49,875 nt of DNA from JAHBNG01 sp039028975 (GTDB taxonomy: Bacteria; Chloroflexota; Anaerolineae; Caldilineales; Caldilineaceae). Under the pieces are notes generated by a model that ran no database searches, had not been told where the DNA came from, and was given only the letters and a program-made list of their open reading frames with translations. The stretch's first letter is position 1. Each line of letters opens with the position of its first letter. Shown piece by piece: positions 17,365-26,379 of this stretch. Location of the stretch: assembly GCA_039028975.1 (NCBI GenBank), contig JBCCHB010000128.1, positions 1-49,875 of the forward strand, written 5' to 3'. The position numbers were made by a program, and so were the translations under genes.

Positions 17365-18552
17365 ATGACAAAGAATGCTGATCCTTCAACAACTCCTGAA
17401 AAACCGGTTTCTTCCGCTCTATCCATCACCCCGGCAACTGCCGGAGCTAGTCACACCATGCGTCCATTAGGGGAACCTCGCTCTATGCCTACTGATTTTA
17501 CTATCTCATTAGGTGCGAAAGGGGGAACGGACCAGCAACTTTTAAATCCTGGCACGGAACGCCGTCACTCAATGCGCGGCTTTGAAGAGAGCTATGTGGA
17601 CATCATCGACTACATCGTGCGTATTACCCACCGCATTTGGGAGGAGAAGGACATTGGGTACATTTACGATACCTACAGTCATTCATCCAAGGTCTATGAT
17701 GATTACGGTCTTCAATATGGTCGGGATAAGATCGTGGCCGACACCATCCATACCATCAACGCCTTTCCTAACATTCGTCTTTTTGCCGATGAGATAGTCT
17801 GGGCTGGAGACGATGAAGTAGGCTTTCACACCTCCCATCGAACGGTTATCTCTGGACACAACACAGGCTACAGTCGATATGGTCCACCAACGGGACGCAA
17901 AATCACCTGCTTATGTATTGCCAATTGTGTAGCGCTAGACAACGAGATCTTTGCTGAGTGGGTCATCTATGACACGGCTAGCATGATCCAGCAGCTTGGC
18001 TTTAACTTGCGTGAAAAGGCTCGAGAGTTTGGCAATGAGGTCGACTGGGATAGCTTACAGGATCAGCGCTTTGGTGAACCTGAACGCCTACCGGGTCAGG
18101 GGAAGCCCGTCTACCGGACCTACAAGAGCGGTGGCTTTGATGTGGAAGACTTTATCCAGGTAACTTATCAGAATATCTGGAATCGAAGAATGTTAGGTAC
18201 GGTTCGGCAAGCCTATGCACCCCAGATGCGGCTGCACGGGTCCACCAATCGTACCTACGTGGGTCGGGGGGAGTATCAGTCGTTTATCCTATCAATGATG
18301 GCTATGTTCCCTGATTTGGCATTGCAGATAGATGACATCTACTGGATGGGGAATGACACAGACGGATACATGACCTCAGTACGTTGGAGCATAACCGGCA
18401 CCCACCTGGGCATGGGAATCTATGGTCCGCCGACGGGGCGTCCGATCAACATGTGGGGCATTACCCAACATGAAATTCGTAACGGGCAAATTACCCAGGA
18501 GTGGATGCTCTTCAATGAGTTTGCCGTCATGCAGCAGATCTATCGAGATTGA
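17365..18552 (+). CDS. Two-domain SnoaL-like (NTF2-fold) protein 1
   Basis: 395 residues with a low-complexity N-terminal stretch of about 70, then two SnoaL-like domains at about 70-220 and 250-392. Each domain follows the same plan: W near the start (IWEEKDIGYIYDTY; IWNRRMLGTVRQAY), an acidic region with a conserved W (IVWAGDDEVGFHT; IYWMGNDTDGYMT), the PPTGR turn, and an ending EWVIYDTASMIQQLG or EWMLFNEFAVMQQI. SnoaL relatives catalyse aldol cyclisation of polyketides or hydrolysis/hydroxylation of cyclic compounds; many are uncharacterised. First gene after the LacI operator. No signal peptide. The second domain has Asn where the first has Asp in the terminal motif. Confidence 0.78.
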   Translation: MTKNADPSTTPEKPVSSALSITPATAGASHTMRPLGEPRSMPTDFTISLGAKGGTDQQLLNPGTERRHSMRGFEESYVDIIDYIVRITHRIWEEKDIGYIYDTYSHSSKVYDDYGLQYGRDKIVADTIHTINAFPNIRLFADEIVWAGDDEVGFHTSHRTVISGHNTGYSRYGPPTGRKITCLCIANCVALDNEIFAEWVIYDTASMIQQLGFNLREKAREFGNEVDWDSLQDQRFGEPERLPGQGKPVYRTYKSGGFDVEDFIQVTYQNIWNRRMLGTVRQAYAPQMRLHGSTNRTYVGRGEYQSFILSMMAMFPDLALQIDDIYWMGNDTDGYMTSVRWSITGTHLGMGIYGPPTGRPINMWGITQHEIRNGQITQEWMLFNEFAVMQQIYRD

Positions 18553-18660
18553 ATAAAATAAGATAATAATTAATTTGTGCTTGCGCAGCAGTCGCTTGCG
18601 ACCATTGTCGAATTTGCGAATTTTTAATTTAAGAAGGCGGAGAAGGCACCGAGAAGAACA

Positions 18661-19662
18661 ATGACCGATTTTCAAGAAAATAAAGCGCTTATACGTCGCT
18701 ACTATGAGGAACTTGATGAGGCCACAGGCGACGGGATTACTAGCGTACTCAAGCGTTACACCACCGATGACTACCATTGGCGGGGGATGCACCCTTTCTA
18801 TGAACAGGTTGGTGCAGAAAATGTGGCCGACGTTTTCTGGAAACCGTTTCGCCATTCGTTTACACGGATTCAGCGGCGGCCCGATATTTTCATAGCGGGT
18901 CTAAATGAAATCGACAATGATGAGACTGAGTGGGTCTGCTGTATGGGCCATCTGATGGGGCTCTTTGATGAGGACTGGTTGGGCATTCCATCTACAGGCA
19001 AGATGGGGTTTCTGCGCTTTGTGGAATTTAATCGCATCACGGACGGAAAGATCGCAGAGACAGCCTTCTTCTGTGACATCATCAGCGTGATGCTGCAAGC
19101 AGGCCAGAAACCACTACCAGAACAGACCGGGGCATTCTTCATCACACCAGGTCCCCGTACCCACGACGGCCTACTCTACGAACCGCAAGATGTAGCAGAA
19201 ACGGAGAAGACGCGTGCGCTGGTAAATCGCATGATCGATGAACTGGTTGGCTCCGATATGCACTCCGATCAGTCCGAACTACTTCAGACCTGGCACGATG
19301 ACATGATCTGGTTCGGGCCAGCGGGGATTGGGGCAGCATACACCACCGAACGCTATGAAAAACAACACCAAGGCCCCTTTAGCGATGGTCTGGACGATAT
19401 CGTCTTTAACGGCCATATCTGTCGCATGGCCGAGGGCAAATTTGGTGGCTTCTTTGGCTGGGCCAACCTCAATATGAAACCTAGTGGCGGCTTTATGGGG
19501 ATGCCAGCTCATGACAAAGAAGTAGAAATGCGGGTTGTCGATATGTACCGTCGCGATGGGGACAAACTCGCCGAAAATTGGATCTTTATTGATCTGCTCC
19601 ACTTCCTCTCTATGCAAGGGGTAAATGTGCTAGAGCGAATGCGGCAGATCAATCGGAGATAG
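18661..19662 (+). CDS. Two-domain SnoaL-like (NTF2-fold) protein 2
   Basis: 333 residues with two SnoaL-like domains, about 5-150 and 175-325. The family pattern is clear in the first (WLGIPSTGKMGFLRFVEFNR then DGKIAETAFFCD) and weaker in the second (KLAENWIFIDLLHFL). Only about 108 bp follow protein 1, including a GTCGC/GCGAC palindrome at 18591-18602 and a purine-rich leader before the ATG, so it probably belongs to the same transcript. Divergence between the three SnoaL proteins argues for distinct substrates or a hetero-oligomer instead of recent duplication. Activity unknown. Confidence 0.75.
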   Translation: MTDFQENKALIRRYYEELDEATGDGITSVLKRYTTDDYHWRGMHPFYEQVGAENVADVFWKPFRHSFTRIQRRPDIFIAGLNEIDNDETEWVCCMGHLMGLFDEDWLGIPSTGKMGFLRFVEFNRITDGKIAETAFFCDIISVMLQAGQKPLPEQTGAFFITPGPRTHDGLLYEPQDVAETEKTRALVNRMIDELVGSDMHSDQSELLQTWHDDMIWFGPAGIGAAYTTERYEKQHQGPFSDGLDDIVFNGHICRMAEGKFGGFFGWANLNMKPSGGFMGMPAHDKEVEMRVVDMYRRDGDKLAENWIFIDLLHFLSMQGVNVLERMRQINRR

Positions 19663-19667
19663 GGGGT

Positions 19668-19733
19668 GGGCAAGTAGGCAAGTACGATTGTCACCTGCAA
19701 ACCTGCTTACGTGCAAACGTGCAAACGTGCAAC
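19668..19733 (+). repeat. Short GCAAGTA/GCAAACGT heptad-like repeats before the binding-protein gene
   Basis: ggcaagta is repeated imperfectly at 19669 and 19677, then cacctgcaaacctgc and three copies of the word GTGCAA(A) follow. The same words recur in the next intergenic gap (21116-21173), suggesting short tandem or recombining repeats inside one operon. Confidence 0.65.
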
Positions 19734-19758
19734 TTTTTCTACACATAAGGAGATTTTC

Positions 19759-21114
19759 ATGCTGAAAAACGCAAAAACGCTGATGTTGGTCTTAGGCTTG
19801 CTTGCCCTTTTGGTCGTAGCTTGTGAGCAGGCTGCGCCAGCGGCAGAGTCGGGCAGTGGAGAAACCATGGAAGCAGCGACAGAAGAAGAGATGATGGCCG
19901 AGTCAGTCTGTAATGTTGAAGCCCCAGCTGAGCCGGTTGAACTGAACCTGATTGGCTGGCCCTTTGACATTATGGACTTCTACACTGCCGAAATCGAGAA
20001 GTGTGGCGAGGTGGAGAATATTACCATCAACGCGCAGATGCAGGACTTTACAGCGACCAAAGATGCCTTTCGTTTGGCCATGTCTGGTGGCGGCGAGTCG
20101 CCCTATGACATGATGCATATGGCCAATACGGGCATTACCGAATTTGGTTCGGTGGGCTGGCTGTTGCCTCTTAATGACCTTGTGGACAAGTATCGGGATG
20201 AGTATGATTTGGATGATATTTCAGCAACTGCATGGGCAGGTGGCACCATTGATGGGCAGATTTACGGTATTCCTGCGGTTGGCAATACGCTTCATCTGGC
20301 CTATCGTTCCGACCTCTTCGAGGAGGCAGGATTAGAGGTTCCAGAGACCTATGATGACGTAATCGCCATCTGTGAGGCCCTGACTGACAATCCCGATTTA
20401 GACGTAGTCTTTACGCAAGATATGTCGGCGGGCTGGGCTTGGGAGCTAGAGTTCCTACACTTCATTCGTGCTCATGGTGGGGATTACCTAAACGAAGATA
20501 GTACACCAGCCTTCAACAGCGATGCAGGCGTGGCTGCACTAACCCAGATGAAGTCTGTTGTGGATGCGTGTATGGGACCCGAAGGTTTGGCCCTTGGCTA
20601 TGAAGCAGCCGAGATTGCTATGAATACGGGTGCGCAAGCGATGGTCCATATTTGGGCGTCCAACACGGTCAGCATGTTTGATTCAGAGCAGTCAGATTAC
20701 GTCGATGTGATCAAGTTTGCACCGGCTCCTGTTGCCGTCGAGGGGGGACCGCGTGTGGGTAGCGCTTGGAACGACTTCTATACTATTCCAGCCACTACTG
20801 CCAATGATCCGGATCTCATCTTCCGCATTCTGATGGAAGCGCTGGATCATGAGAGTATGGAAGGAGCGGCTGATGTGGGCATCGTGACCCGAACCTCAAT
20901 CACCAAAGGCCTTCCCAACTTGCCAGCCGCCAGCGAAACCATGGCCAACGGCATTGGCATGTACTCCACCAATCCGGCCACAAGTCTTGCCCAAGCCGCG
21001 CTAGGTAACCACCTACCCTTTGTTGGCACTGGTGAAATGACGCCTGAAGAGGCACTCGCCGCCGCGGAGGAAGAGTATATTGCAGAAGCAACCGCTCAGG
21101 GGTACATCGAATAA
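19759..21114 (+). CDS. ABC sugar transporter substrate-binding lipoprotein
   Basis: 451 residues from ATG 19759, chosen because AAGGAG lies 7 bases upstream and the lipoprotein signal then starts correctly (MLKNAKTLMLVLGLLALLVVAC, Cys22). An acidic Ala/Glu-rich linker precedes a family 1 binding fold: MMHMANTGITEFGSVGWLLPL, then IYGIPAVGNTLHLAYRSDLF and EEAGLEVPETYDD. It should capture a sugar or glycoside outside the membrane and deliver it to the permeases at 21174 and 22039. It is the third gene of the LacI-controlled cluster and is flanked by hairpin-forming repeats. Confidence 0.92.
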   Translation: MLKNAKTLMLVLGLLALLVVACEQAAPAAESGSGETMEAATEEEMMAESVCNVEAPAEPVELNLIGWPFDIMDFYTAEIEKCGEVENITINAQMQDFTATKDAFRLAMSGGGESPYDMMHMANTGITEFGSVGWLLPLNDLVDKYRDEYDLDDISATAWAGGTIDGQIYGIPAVGNTLHLAYRSDLFEEAGLEVPETYDDVIAICEALTDNPDLDVVFTQDMSAGWAWELEFLHFIRAHGGDYLNEDSTPAFNSDAGVAALTQMKSVVDACMGPEGLALGYEAAEIAMNTGAQAMVHIWASNTVSMFDSEQSDYVDVIKFAPAPVAVEGGPRVGSAWNDFYTIPATTANDPDLIFRILMEALDHESMEGAADVGIVTRTSITKGLPNLPAASETMANGIGMYSTNPATSLAQAALGNHLPFVGTGEMTPEEALAAAEEEYIAEATAQGYIE

Positions 21115-21118
21115 AGTA

Positions 21119-21153
21119 GCAAGTTTGCAGGCGGTCTTCACCTGCAAACTTGC
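21119..21153 (+). repeat. Perfect 13-bp hairpin between binding-protein and permease genes
   Basis: gcaagtttgcagg (21119-21131) pairs fully with cctgcaaacttgc (21141-21153), loop 9 bases, immediately after the stop of the binding-protein gene. Another GCAAACTTGCC follows at 21160. No T-tract is present, so RNA stabilisation or partial attenuation is more likely than full termination. Confidence 0.8.
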
Positions 21154-21173
21154 CCACTTGCAAACTTGCCATC

Positions 21174-22037
21174 ATGAAACTCAAGACTTTCTGGCAATTT
21201 ACCGCTCCCAGCAACATCGTCATGATCAGCCTCATGATTGTGCCGTTGGGCTTGGCCGTCTGGTTTGGCCTCAATTACATCACCTTTACCAACGTCACCG
21301 CGCCTGAGTACGTGGGTCTTTCCAATTATCGGGAGGTCTTGACCGACCCCGGTTTTTGGGTTGCGCTACAGTGGACATTGGTGATCATTATTGTGGTGGT
21401 GCCAGCCCATATCATTGTCGCCTTTGTCGAAGCCCTTATTTTGGACCAGGTGACGGGCCGGATCCGCGCGGTCTACTTGGCGGCCATGCTGATCCCTATG
21501 ATCGTGGTTCCGGTCATCGGTACCATCGTCTTCAAGCAACTGTTCGATCCCTCTGGCCTGATCGCTTGGTTTCTGCGTACAGTTCTTCAAGAGAAATTTG
21601 TCTTTACCGAGTTCTCCATGAAGGCATTGCTTCTAATTCATACCGTTTGGATTGCTACGCCTTTTGCGCTGGTCATCTTCTTTGCTGGCCTGCAGACGCT
21701 GCCTAAATCTCTGGTCGATGCTGCTGCCATTGATGGGGCCAGTCGGGTGCAGCAGATTCGCCACGTGGTTATTCCCCATCTGAGTTCCCTTTTCTTGTTG
21801 AATGCTATCCTGGGTGTGATGGACATGTTCCGTCTCTTCGATAACGTCTTTGTGTTGACCCAAATGAATCCCATCTATCATGCTGATACCATCTTGACTT
21901 ATAACTATCGTATTGCTATGGTTGTGCGGCGCTTGGGCAAGGGCAACGCAATGGCCGTCATCACGGTCATCTTTATTATGGTCGCACTCATTCCCTTCTT
22001 GCTCTACATGTATCGCGAACAAGTGGAGGAGCGTTGA
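21174..22037 (+). CDS. ABC sugar transporter permease (MalF/UgpA type)
   Basis: 287 residues from ATG 21174 (MKLKTFWQFTAPS); the GTG/other upstream codons at 21150 fall in the repeat region and lack support. About six membrane helices. The cytoplasmic EAA loop that contacts the ATPase is DAAAIDGASRVQQIRHVVIP, with the first Glu changed to Asp. It couples with the permease at 22039, whose ATG follows after one base. No ATPase gene is present in the window, as is common for sugar importers that share a multitask ATPase. Confidence 0.9.
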   Translation: MKLKTFWQFTAPSNIVMISLMIVPLGLAVWFGLNYITFTNVTAPEYVGLSNYREVLTDPGFWVALQWTLVIIIVVVPAHIIVAFVEALILDQVTGRIRAVYLAAMLIPMIVVPVIGTIVFKQLFDPSGLIAWFLRTVLQEKFVFTEFSMKALLLIHTVWIATPFALVIFFAGLQTLPKSLVDAAAIDGASRVQQIRHVVIPHLSSLFLLNAILGVMDMFRLFDNVFVLTQMNPIYHADTILTYNYRIAMVVRRLGKGNAMAVITVIFIMVALIPFLLYMYREQVEER

Positions 22038-22038
22038 G

Positions 22039-23046
22039 ATGCAGCCAATTAAGCACCCACTGGGGCGAATCCTTATCCATCTTGCGCTCTGGGTAATCGT
22101 ATTCTTTAGCACTTTCCCCTTTATCTGGACCATTCTCCAGTCACTCAAGACCAAGAAACAGGCCCACTCCCGCACGCCGTTGATCTGGTTCAAAGCAACC
22201 GGCGCAAATTACGAAGAGCTGTGGCTCAAATCCATGCCAGACAACTTTACCTTGCTGGCTTATGGGCTGATGGCTATCTTGGCCGTGCTGGTCATTTTGG
22301 CCATTCTAGGCAACCGTCAACTCGTCCCCCAGCGAATTGCCAACTGGACCATAGTCGTCACTTTGGCTGCCGTTGTCTGGGCCATTCCGCGGGTGATAGA
22401 GACGGCTGAGTTTTACGACTACTTTGTGAATACCATCATCGTGGGAGTGGGGGCTGTGCTCATTTCTATCAGCATTGCGGCACTTTCAGCCTATGGGTTG
22501 GCTCGCTATGTTGGTTTGGCTGGCGTAGTGCTCATTCTGCTGGCGTTGGCCTTTCGCTCCTTACCCAGGCTAGCCTTTATTCTACCCTACTACTGGATGG
22601 GCCAGTGGAGCGGTCTGTATGATACCCATTTCCTGGTCATTGTCACTTTGGCTGCAGTGAACCAACCCTTTGCTATCTACATGCTGCGCAGCTTCTTTAT
22701 GGACATCCCTCGTGAGATCGAGGAAGCGGCCATGATCGATGGCGCGTCCCGCATACGGTCCTTTTTGCAGGTCATTGTGCCTATCATGTGGCCAGGGATA
22801 ATTGCCACGGCCCTGTTTACACTGGTGCTTGCTTATCACGAATTCTTACTCGTCAGCATCCTCACCCAATCCAACTGGACGCTAGCCGTTGCCATGCGTC
22901 AGTTCCTACCTGGGATTAGCGTGGCTGGCTCGCTGCCCCTCCAGTCTGCTGCGGCTGTTTCTGCTGCCCTTCCTTTGGTAATTGTGGTGCTTATTTTCCA
23001 GAAACAATTGGTTAAAGGTCTCTCTGCCGGGGCGGTCAAAGGGTAA
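22039..23046 (+). CDS. ABC sugar transporter permease (MalG/UgpE type)
   Basis: 335 residues from ATG 22039, one base after the stop of the partner permease; GGAGGA inside the previous gene is its ribosome site. The EAA loop is EEAAMIDGASRIRSFLQVIV and the chain ends GLSAGAVKG, typical of MalG proteins. It is longer than the usual 270-290 residues because of an extra hydrophobic segment near 70-120 (LLAYGLMAILAVLVILAIL and ANWTIVVTLAAVVWAI), which predicts two additional membrane helices between helix 1 and the core. This insertion is the notable feature. Confidence 0.9.
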   Translation: MQPIKHPLGRILIHLALWVIVFFSTFPFIWTILQSLKTKKQAHSRTPLIWFKATGANYEELWLKSMPDNFTLLAYGLMAILAVLVILAILGNRQLVPQRIANWTIVVTLAAVVWAIPRVIETAEFYDYFVNTIIVGVGAVLISISIAALSAYGLARYVGLAGVVLILLALAFRSLPRLAFILPYYWMGQWSGLYDTHFLVIVTLAAVNQPFAIYMLRSFFMDIPREIEEAAMIDGASRIRSFLQVIVPIMWPGIIATALFTLVLAYHEFLLVSILTQSNWTLAVAMRQFLPGISVAGSLPLQSAAAVSAALPLVIVVLIFQKQLVKGLSAGAVKG

Positions 23047-23152
23047 AAAGCTTTCAGCTAATGTCGCGAAGCGACCACTTCATGAACAGCCATCAGCGTT
23101 CAGCTAGAATTTGGCCATGTTTCGGAGTCGAGTTTTATACTTTCCTGTACCA
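23044..23152 (+). repeat. Family C repeat, copy 2
   Basis: Begins on the TAA stop of the permease gene (TAAAAAGCTTTCAGCTAA), contains TTTGGCCATGTTTCGG and ends CCTGTACCATA. Relative to copy 1 (7115-7204, opposite strand) it has about 25 extra bases that include the hairpin gtcgcgaagcgac. It separates the permease from the third SnoaL gene. Confidence 0.75.
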
Positions 23153-23158
23153 TAAAAA

Positions 23159-24085
23159 ATGTCTATACAAAAAAATCTTGATTTAGTCCATCGAATGTAT
23201 GAAGCTTTAAATGCCCAGGATCTGGAGGCCCACCATCAATATTGGACTGACGACATGATCTGGCACGGACCACCCGGCTTTGGCGACATCCACGGGATTG
23301 ACGGCTTTAAGTATGAGGTGTTGCAACCTTTCTACAGCACCTTCCCCGACTATCACGTCATCAATGAAATTGAGATTGCCAATGGTGATTGGGTGGCCGC
23401 AACCGGCCTCCTTACCGGTACACCCCAAGACGAGTGGTTGGGTGTACCTCCAACAGGAAAGCCGATTGTCATGCGCTTCTCGGATTTTTGGCGGGTAGAG
23501 AACGGCAAGCTGGCCGAAAATTGGGTGATGGTGGACAACTTGGGCGTGATGCTACAACTGGCCAATCCAGATGCCGAACCGTGGGACCCAACATGCAAGC
23601 CGATCTACCAGACTCCCAGTGAACCAGTCAACTCACTGCCCAATCTCGAGCTTGTCCACAGAATGGTCGATTCGCTCAACGTTCATGAAGTAGGTGCCCA
23701 AGATCAGTTTTGGGTTGAGGATATGATCTGGCGCGGTCCGCCAGGCTTTGGCACGCTCTATGGCCTAGAATCTTTTAAACGAGATGAGTTGGAAGTCTTT
23801 TTTGCGGCCTTTCCCGACTTCAATGGCATCATGACAACCGACGTCGATTCAGGTGGTTCATCCATCGAAGTGGCCGATGACGGCTGGGTCGCTGCCACCG
23901 GCACCGTGACGGGGACCCATCAAGGCGATTGGTTTGGTGTTGCACCCACTGGGAAGCGGATCGAGATGCGCTACTCCGATTTTTGGCGAGTAAAAAATGG
24001 CAAGCTAGTTGAGAATTGGGTGATGATCGATCATGTTGGGGTCTTTGAACAGCTCGGTGTGGATCCGTTATCGCTTGACCTTTAG
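23159..24085 (+). CDS. Two-domain SnoaL-like (NTF2-fold) protein 3
   Basis: 308 residues made of two clearly homologous SnoaL-like domains, about 5-140 and 160-300. Each has the same blocks: LVHRMYEALN or LVHRMVDSLN, then DMIWHGPPGFG or DMIWRGPPGFG, then GVPPTGKPIVMRFSDFWRV or GVAPTGKRIEMRYSDFWRV, then NGKLAENWVMVDNLGV or NGKLVENWVMIDHVGV. This is a recent internal duplication compared with proteins 1 and 2. The PTGK-x-x-x-R-F/Y-S-DFWRV pattern is that of uncharacterised SnoaL/ester-cyclase relatives. No ribosome site precedes the ATG, and a family C repeat fills the gap after the permease. Confidence 0.82.
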   Translation: MSIQKNLDLVHRMYEALNAQDLEAHHQYWTDDMIWHGPPGFGDIHGIDGFKYEVLQPFYSTFPDYHVINEIEIANGDWVAATGLLTGTPQDEWLGVPPTGKPIVMRFSDFWRVENGKLAENWVMVDNLGVMLQLANPDAEPWDPTCKPIYQTPSEPVNSLPNLELVHRMVDSLNVHEVGAQDQFWVEDMIWRGPPGFGTLYGLESFKRDELEVFFAAFPDFNGIMTTDVDSGGSSIEVADDGWVAATGTVTGTHQGDWFGVAPTGKRIEMRYSDFWRVKNGKLVENWVMIDHVGVFEQLGVDPLSLDL

Positions 24086-24103
24086 GGATGAGAATTTATA
24101 GAG

Positions 24104-24190
24104 TTATAGACACCAAGAAAAAGATTTTCCAACCGCCCCCTGAGCATGTCGAAGGGTAAGGGCGGAAAATCTTTTTCTTAAAAACTATAA
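24104..24190. repeat. Family B hairpin element, copy 1
   Basis: Outer ends ttatag and ctataa; the stem pairs aagaaaaagattttcc with ggaaaatctttttctt. The loop holds CCTGAGCATGTCGAAGGG in this orientation. Copy 2 (40254-40337) has gataaag/ctttatc in the stem, a paired change, and the loop in the opposite orientation. It lies between convergent genes. Confidence 0.85.
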
Positions 24191-24222
24191 TAGCCTCACC
24201 TGTATCCCCAACTCCACCCAAA

Positions 24223-26379
24223 TTAAACCACCCGATCAAAAACATGCCGCCCAGATCCTACACCCGTTATAGTCACAAAGCCACTGTCCAGTCGTCCAGC
24301 GACTCGCTTCCCGTCAACTACCACCATCGGATCATCGGACCCCAATGCAGGCACCATCACGGTGGTCACGGTGTTAGCTGGCGTCTCCGTCTCTAGGTGA
24401 ATGGACTTCTGATGCGTATGGTTAAAACGTACGGTAACCGACCCGCGGATGGTCGGTGTAGTCAGCTCCGCCCATTCTAATGCACTAGGCTGAGGTTGAA
24501 TGAGGATCTGCTCGAAGCCGGGGGCTAGGGGCCGGACGCCCATTAGATGGCGAGGGATGATGCTTGCTGGTGCGGCACCCCAGGCGTGATTCCAATCTTG
24601 GTTGGGTTTGAAGCGGTCATCCCACGCTTCCAGGGCCATGGTTGTCCCTACATCGTAGACCATGTGCGCCCAAGAGCGTTCGGAGGTGGATGTAAGCAGT
24701 GAGAGGGCAAAGTCTGCTTCATGAGCCGCGTAAAGGGCCTCCATCAAAAACTGGGAGCCATAGACGCTACAGGCCATGCCTCTGGCTTTAAGATGAGCAA
24801 CAACTGCGGTCTGATTCTCTGCGGCTACCAGTCCAAAGGCCAATGCCACCATGTTGGCATGAAGCGAACTGTGGGTACTGCCCTCGCCATCCAGAACTAG
24901 TCCCGTTATGGGATCGACCAAGGTTTCCTCAAAGCTTTTGTAGAGCAGTTTGGTCCGCTCGCGGTACCATCGCATATCTTCATCCTTGCCCAACGCTTCG
25001 GCGATAGCTGCCATGAGCGTGACCGCGCGGTAATGGAATGCGTTGACCTCCGCGTTGACGGGGCGCATATCAAATCCATCCCGCTCTGCCTGGGGCCAAT
25101 CTGGGTTATCTTCGATGCTGCGGCCAAAAAAGTTCGCGGGGCGTCCGGCATAATGAATGGCCTCCAATACATCATCAGTCATCAACTCCAACGTGATCAA
25201 CCCATCATCGCGTGCAATATCTGTCAACGCTTTGGCCTTCAACTCTTCGTAGTAGCGCTCTAGCGACGCGGTGTTGCCCGTGTAGAGATAATCATTCCAA
25301 GCAACTAGCACCGAATCGAGGATCCACTCAGTGGGCCAAGTCGGCGTGGTGATCAGATATTCATGGGTGCGGCGGGCCATTGCGTATTCCCGGTCACAAC
25401 AGTAGTGGCCCAACTGGTTAATATAGGCATCGGCCTCGTATGGAATCCGCTCCCGGTCCCCATCCACGTAGTAGCCACAGAAGCTTGTCGCCTTCATGGT
25501 ATATTTACAGAGATCCCATACATCGTTAAGCACCTTGCTCGATGAGGTAAAGGTGGCCGCACCATAATCAAAGGGATAGTGGACGGTGATCTGGCGCAAA
25601 TCATCCTGGGATAGGGGCCCCATGTAGCCAACGATTTCGCAATAGCGGAAGGGGTAGACCTCGAAAAGTTCTACGGGCATGCGGATGGCAAAGTCCTCAG
25701 TATTTCGCGGATCACTCGGTATCTCAAGCCGATAGCTATTCTCTCCCGCGCTAATGTCCAGCGGAATGACTTGGTAGCGTCGCGCCCCACCCGGTTCTGG
25801 GTTAATGCCATAGCGGCCTTGAGGTACCTCGCCTAAGATGACCTGGATCGTTTGCTCTTCGGCTGAACTAAGGGTCAGACCCAGTGTACCAAACGCGGCC
25901 CGCCCAAAGTCAATGAACCAGCGATCCGTGGCTGTCTGCACCACAACCTGTGGCTTGACCTCGGTTACCGTTAGCGGTTGACAATCGGTCGTATGCTCAG
26001 TGGTGATGTCTCCTGTCTGGAACACGCAAGGAAGAGACCATGTACTGTCGTTCCCCACGCCATTCCACGTACGCACCTTCCAATAGTAAGATGTATTTGG
26101 CTTCAGAGGCGCGCCATCATAGCGAATGTGGGTAGACTGGTCGTTGGATTTCCAAACGGTTCCTGGGTTCGGCACGCCTGTATCCCACAGGTCTCCCTCG
26201 TTCTGCAACAGCAAGGCCGCAGAGCTAGCCACCAGAATCTGATAGGCCTCCTGATGAGCGTTGGGCTGCAGGTCATTGACGATCCAGCTAAATGTTGGGT
26301 TCGCGTTGCGGACCTTGGCGTGCGCGGTGTTGGTTAAGAGGTCACACATCAATCCGGTTGGCTGGAGAGCACTTTTCAT
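24223..26379 (-). CDS. GH78-like alpha-L-rhamnosidase family protein
   Basis: 718 residues. An N-terminal fibronectin-like domain, about 1-120, carries the usual FSWIVND, AYQILVASS and TSYYWKVRTWNG motifs. The (alpha/alpha)6 barrel of GH78 enzymes, about 270-620, has YYVDGDRERIPYEADAYINQ and the C-terminal HAWGAAPASIIPRHLMGVRP. The DGDRERIPYEAD segment supplies the acidic residues expected of the active site. GH78 enzymes release terminal L-rhamnose from glycosides. No signal peptide, so it would act in the cytosol on imported rhamnosides, fitting the adjacent ABC importer. Start supported by AGGAAA. Convergent with SnoaL protein 3. Confidence 0.88.
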   Translation of the reverse strand: MKSALQPTGLMCDLLTNTAHAKVRNANPTFSWIVNDLQPNAHQEAYQILVASSAALLLQNEGDLWDTGVPNPGTVWKSNDQSTHIRYDGAPLKPNTSYYWKVRTWNGVGNDSTWSLPCVFQTGDITTEHTTDCQPLTVTEVKPQVVVQTATDRWFIDFGRAAFGTLGLTLSSAEEQTIQVILGEVPQGRYGINPEPGGARRYQVIPLDISAGENSYRLEIPSDPRNTEDFAIRMPVELFEVYPFRYCEIVGYMGPLSQDDLRQITVHYPFDYGAATFTSSSKVLNDVWDLCKYTMKATSFCGYYVDGDRERIPYEADAYINQLGHYCCDREYAMARRTHEYLITTPTWPTEWILDSVLVAWNDYLYTGNTASLERYYEELKAKALTDIARDDGLITLELMTDDVLEAIHYAGRPANFFGRSIEDNPDWPQAERDGFDMRPVNAEVNAFHYRAVTLMAAIAEALGKDEDMRWYRERTKLLYKSFEETLVDPITGLVLDGEGSTHSSLHANMVALAFGLVAAENQTAVVAHLKARGMACSVYGSQFLMEALYAAHEADFALSLLTSTSERSWAHMVYDVGTTMALEAWDDRFKPNQDWNHAWGAAPASIIPRHLMGVRPLAPGFEQILIQPQPSALEWAELTTPTIRGSVTVRFNHTHQKSIHLETETPANTVTTVMVPALGSDDPMVVVDGKRVAGRLDSGFVTITGVGSGRHVFDRVV

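Noticed and set aside
21633..22193. 186-codon minus-strand frame opposite the ABC permeases
   Set aside because: His/Gln-rich complement of membrane-helix codons, no family match, no start signal.
7115..23152. Family C pair as the ends of a composite transposon
   Set aside because: The copies are diverged, no transposase lies between them, and the segment has mixed compositions; recombination or independent insertion is simpler.
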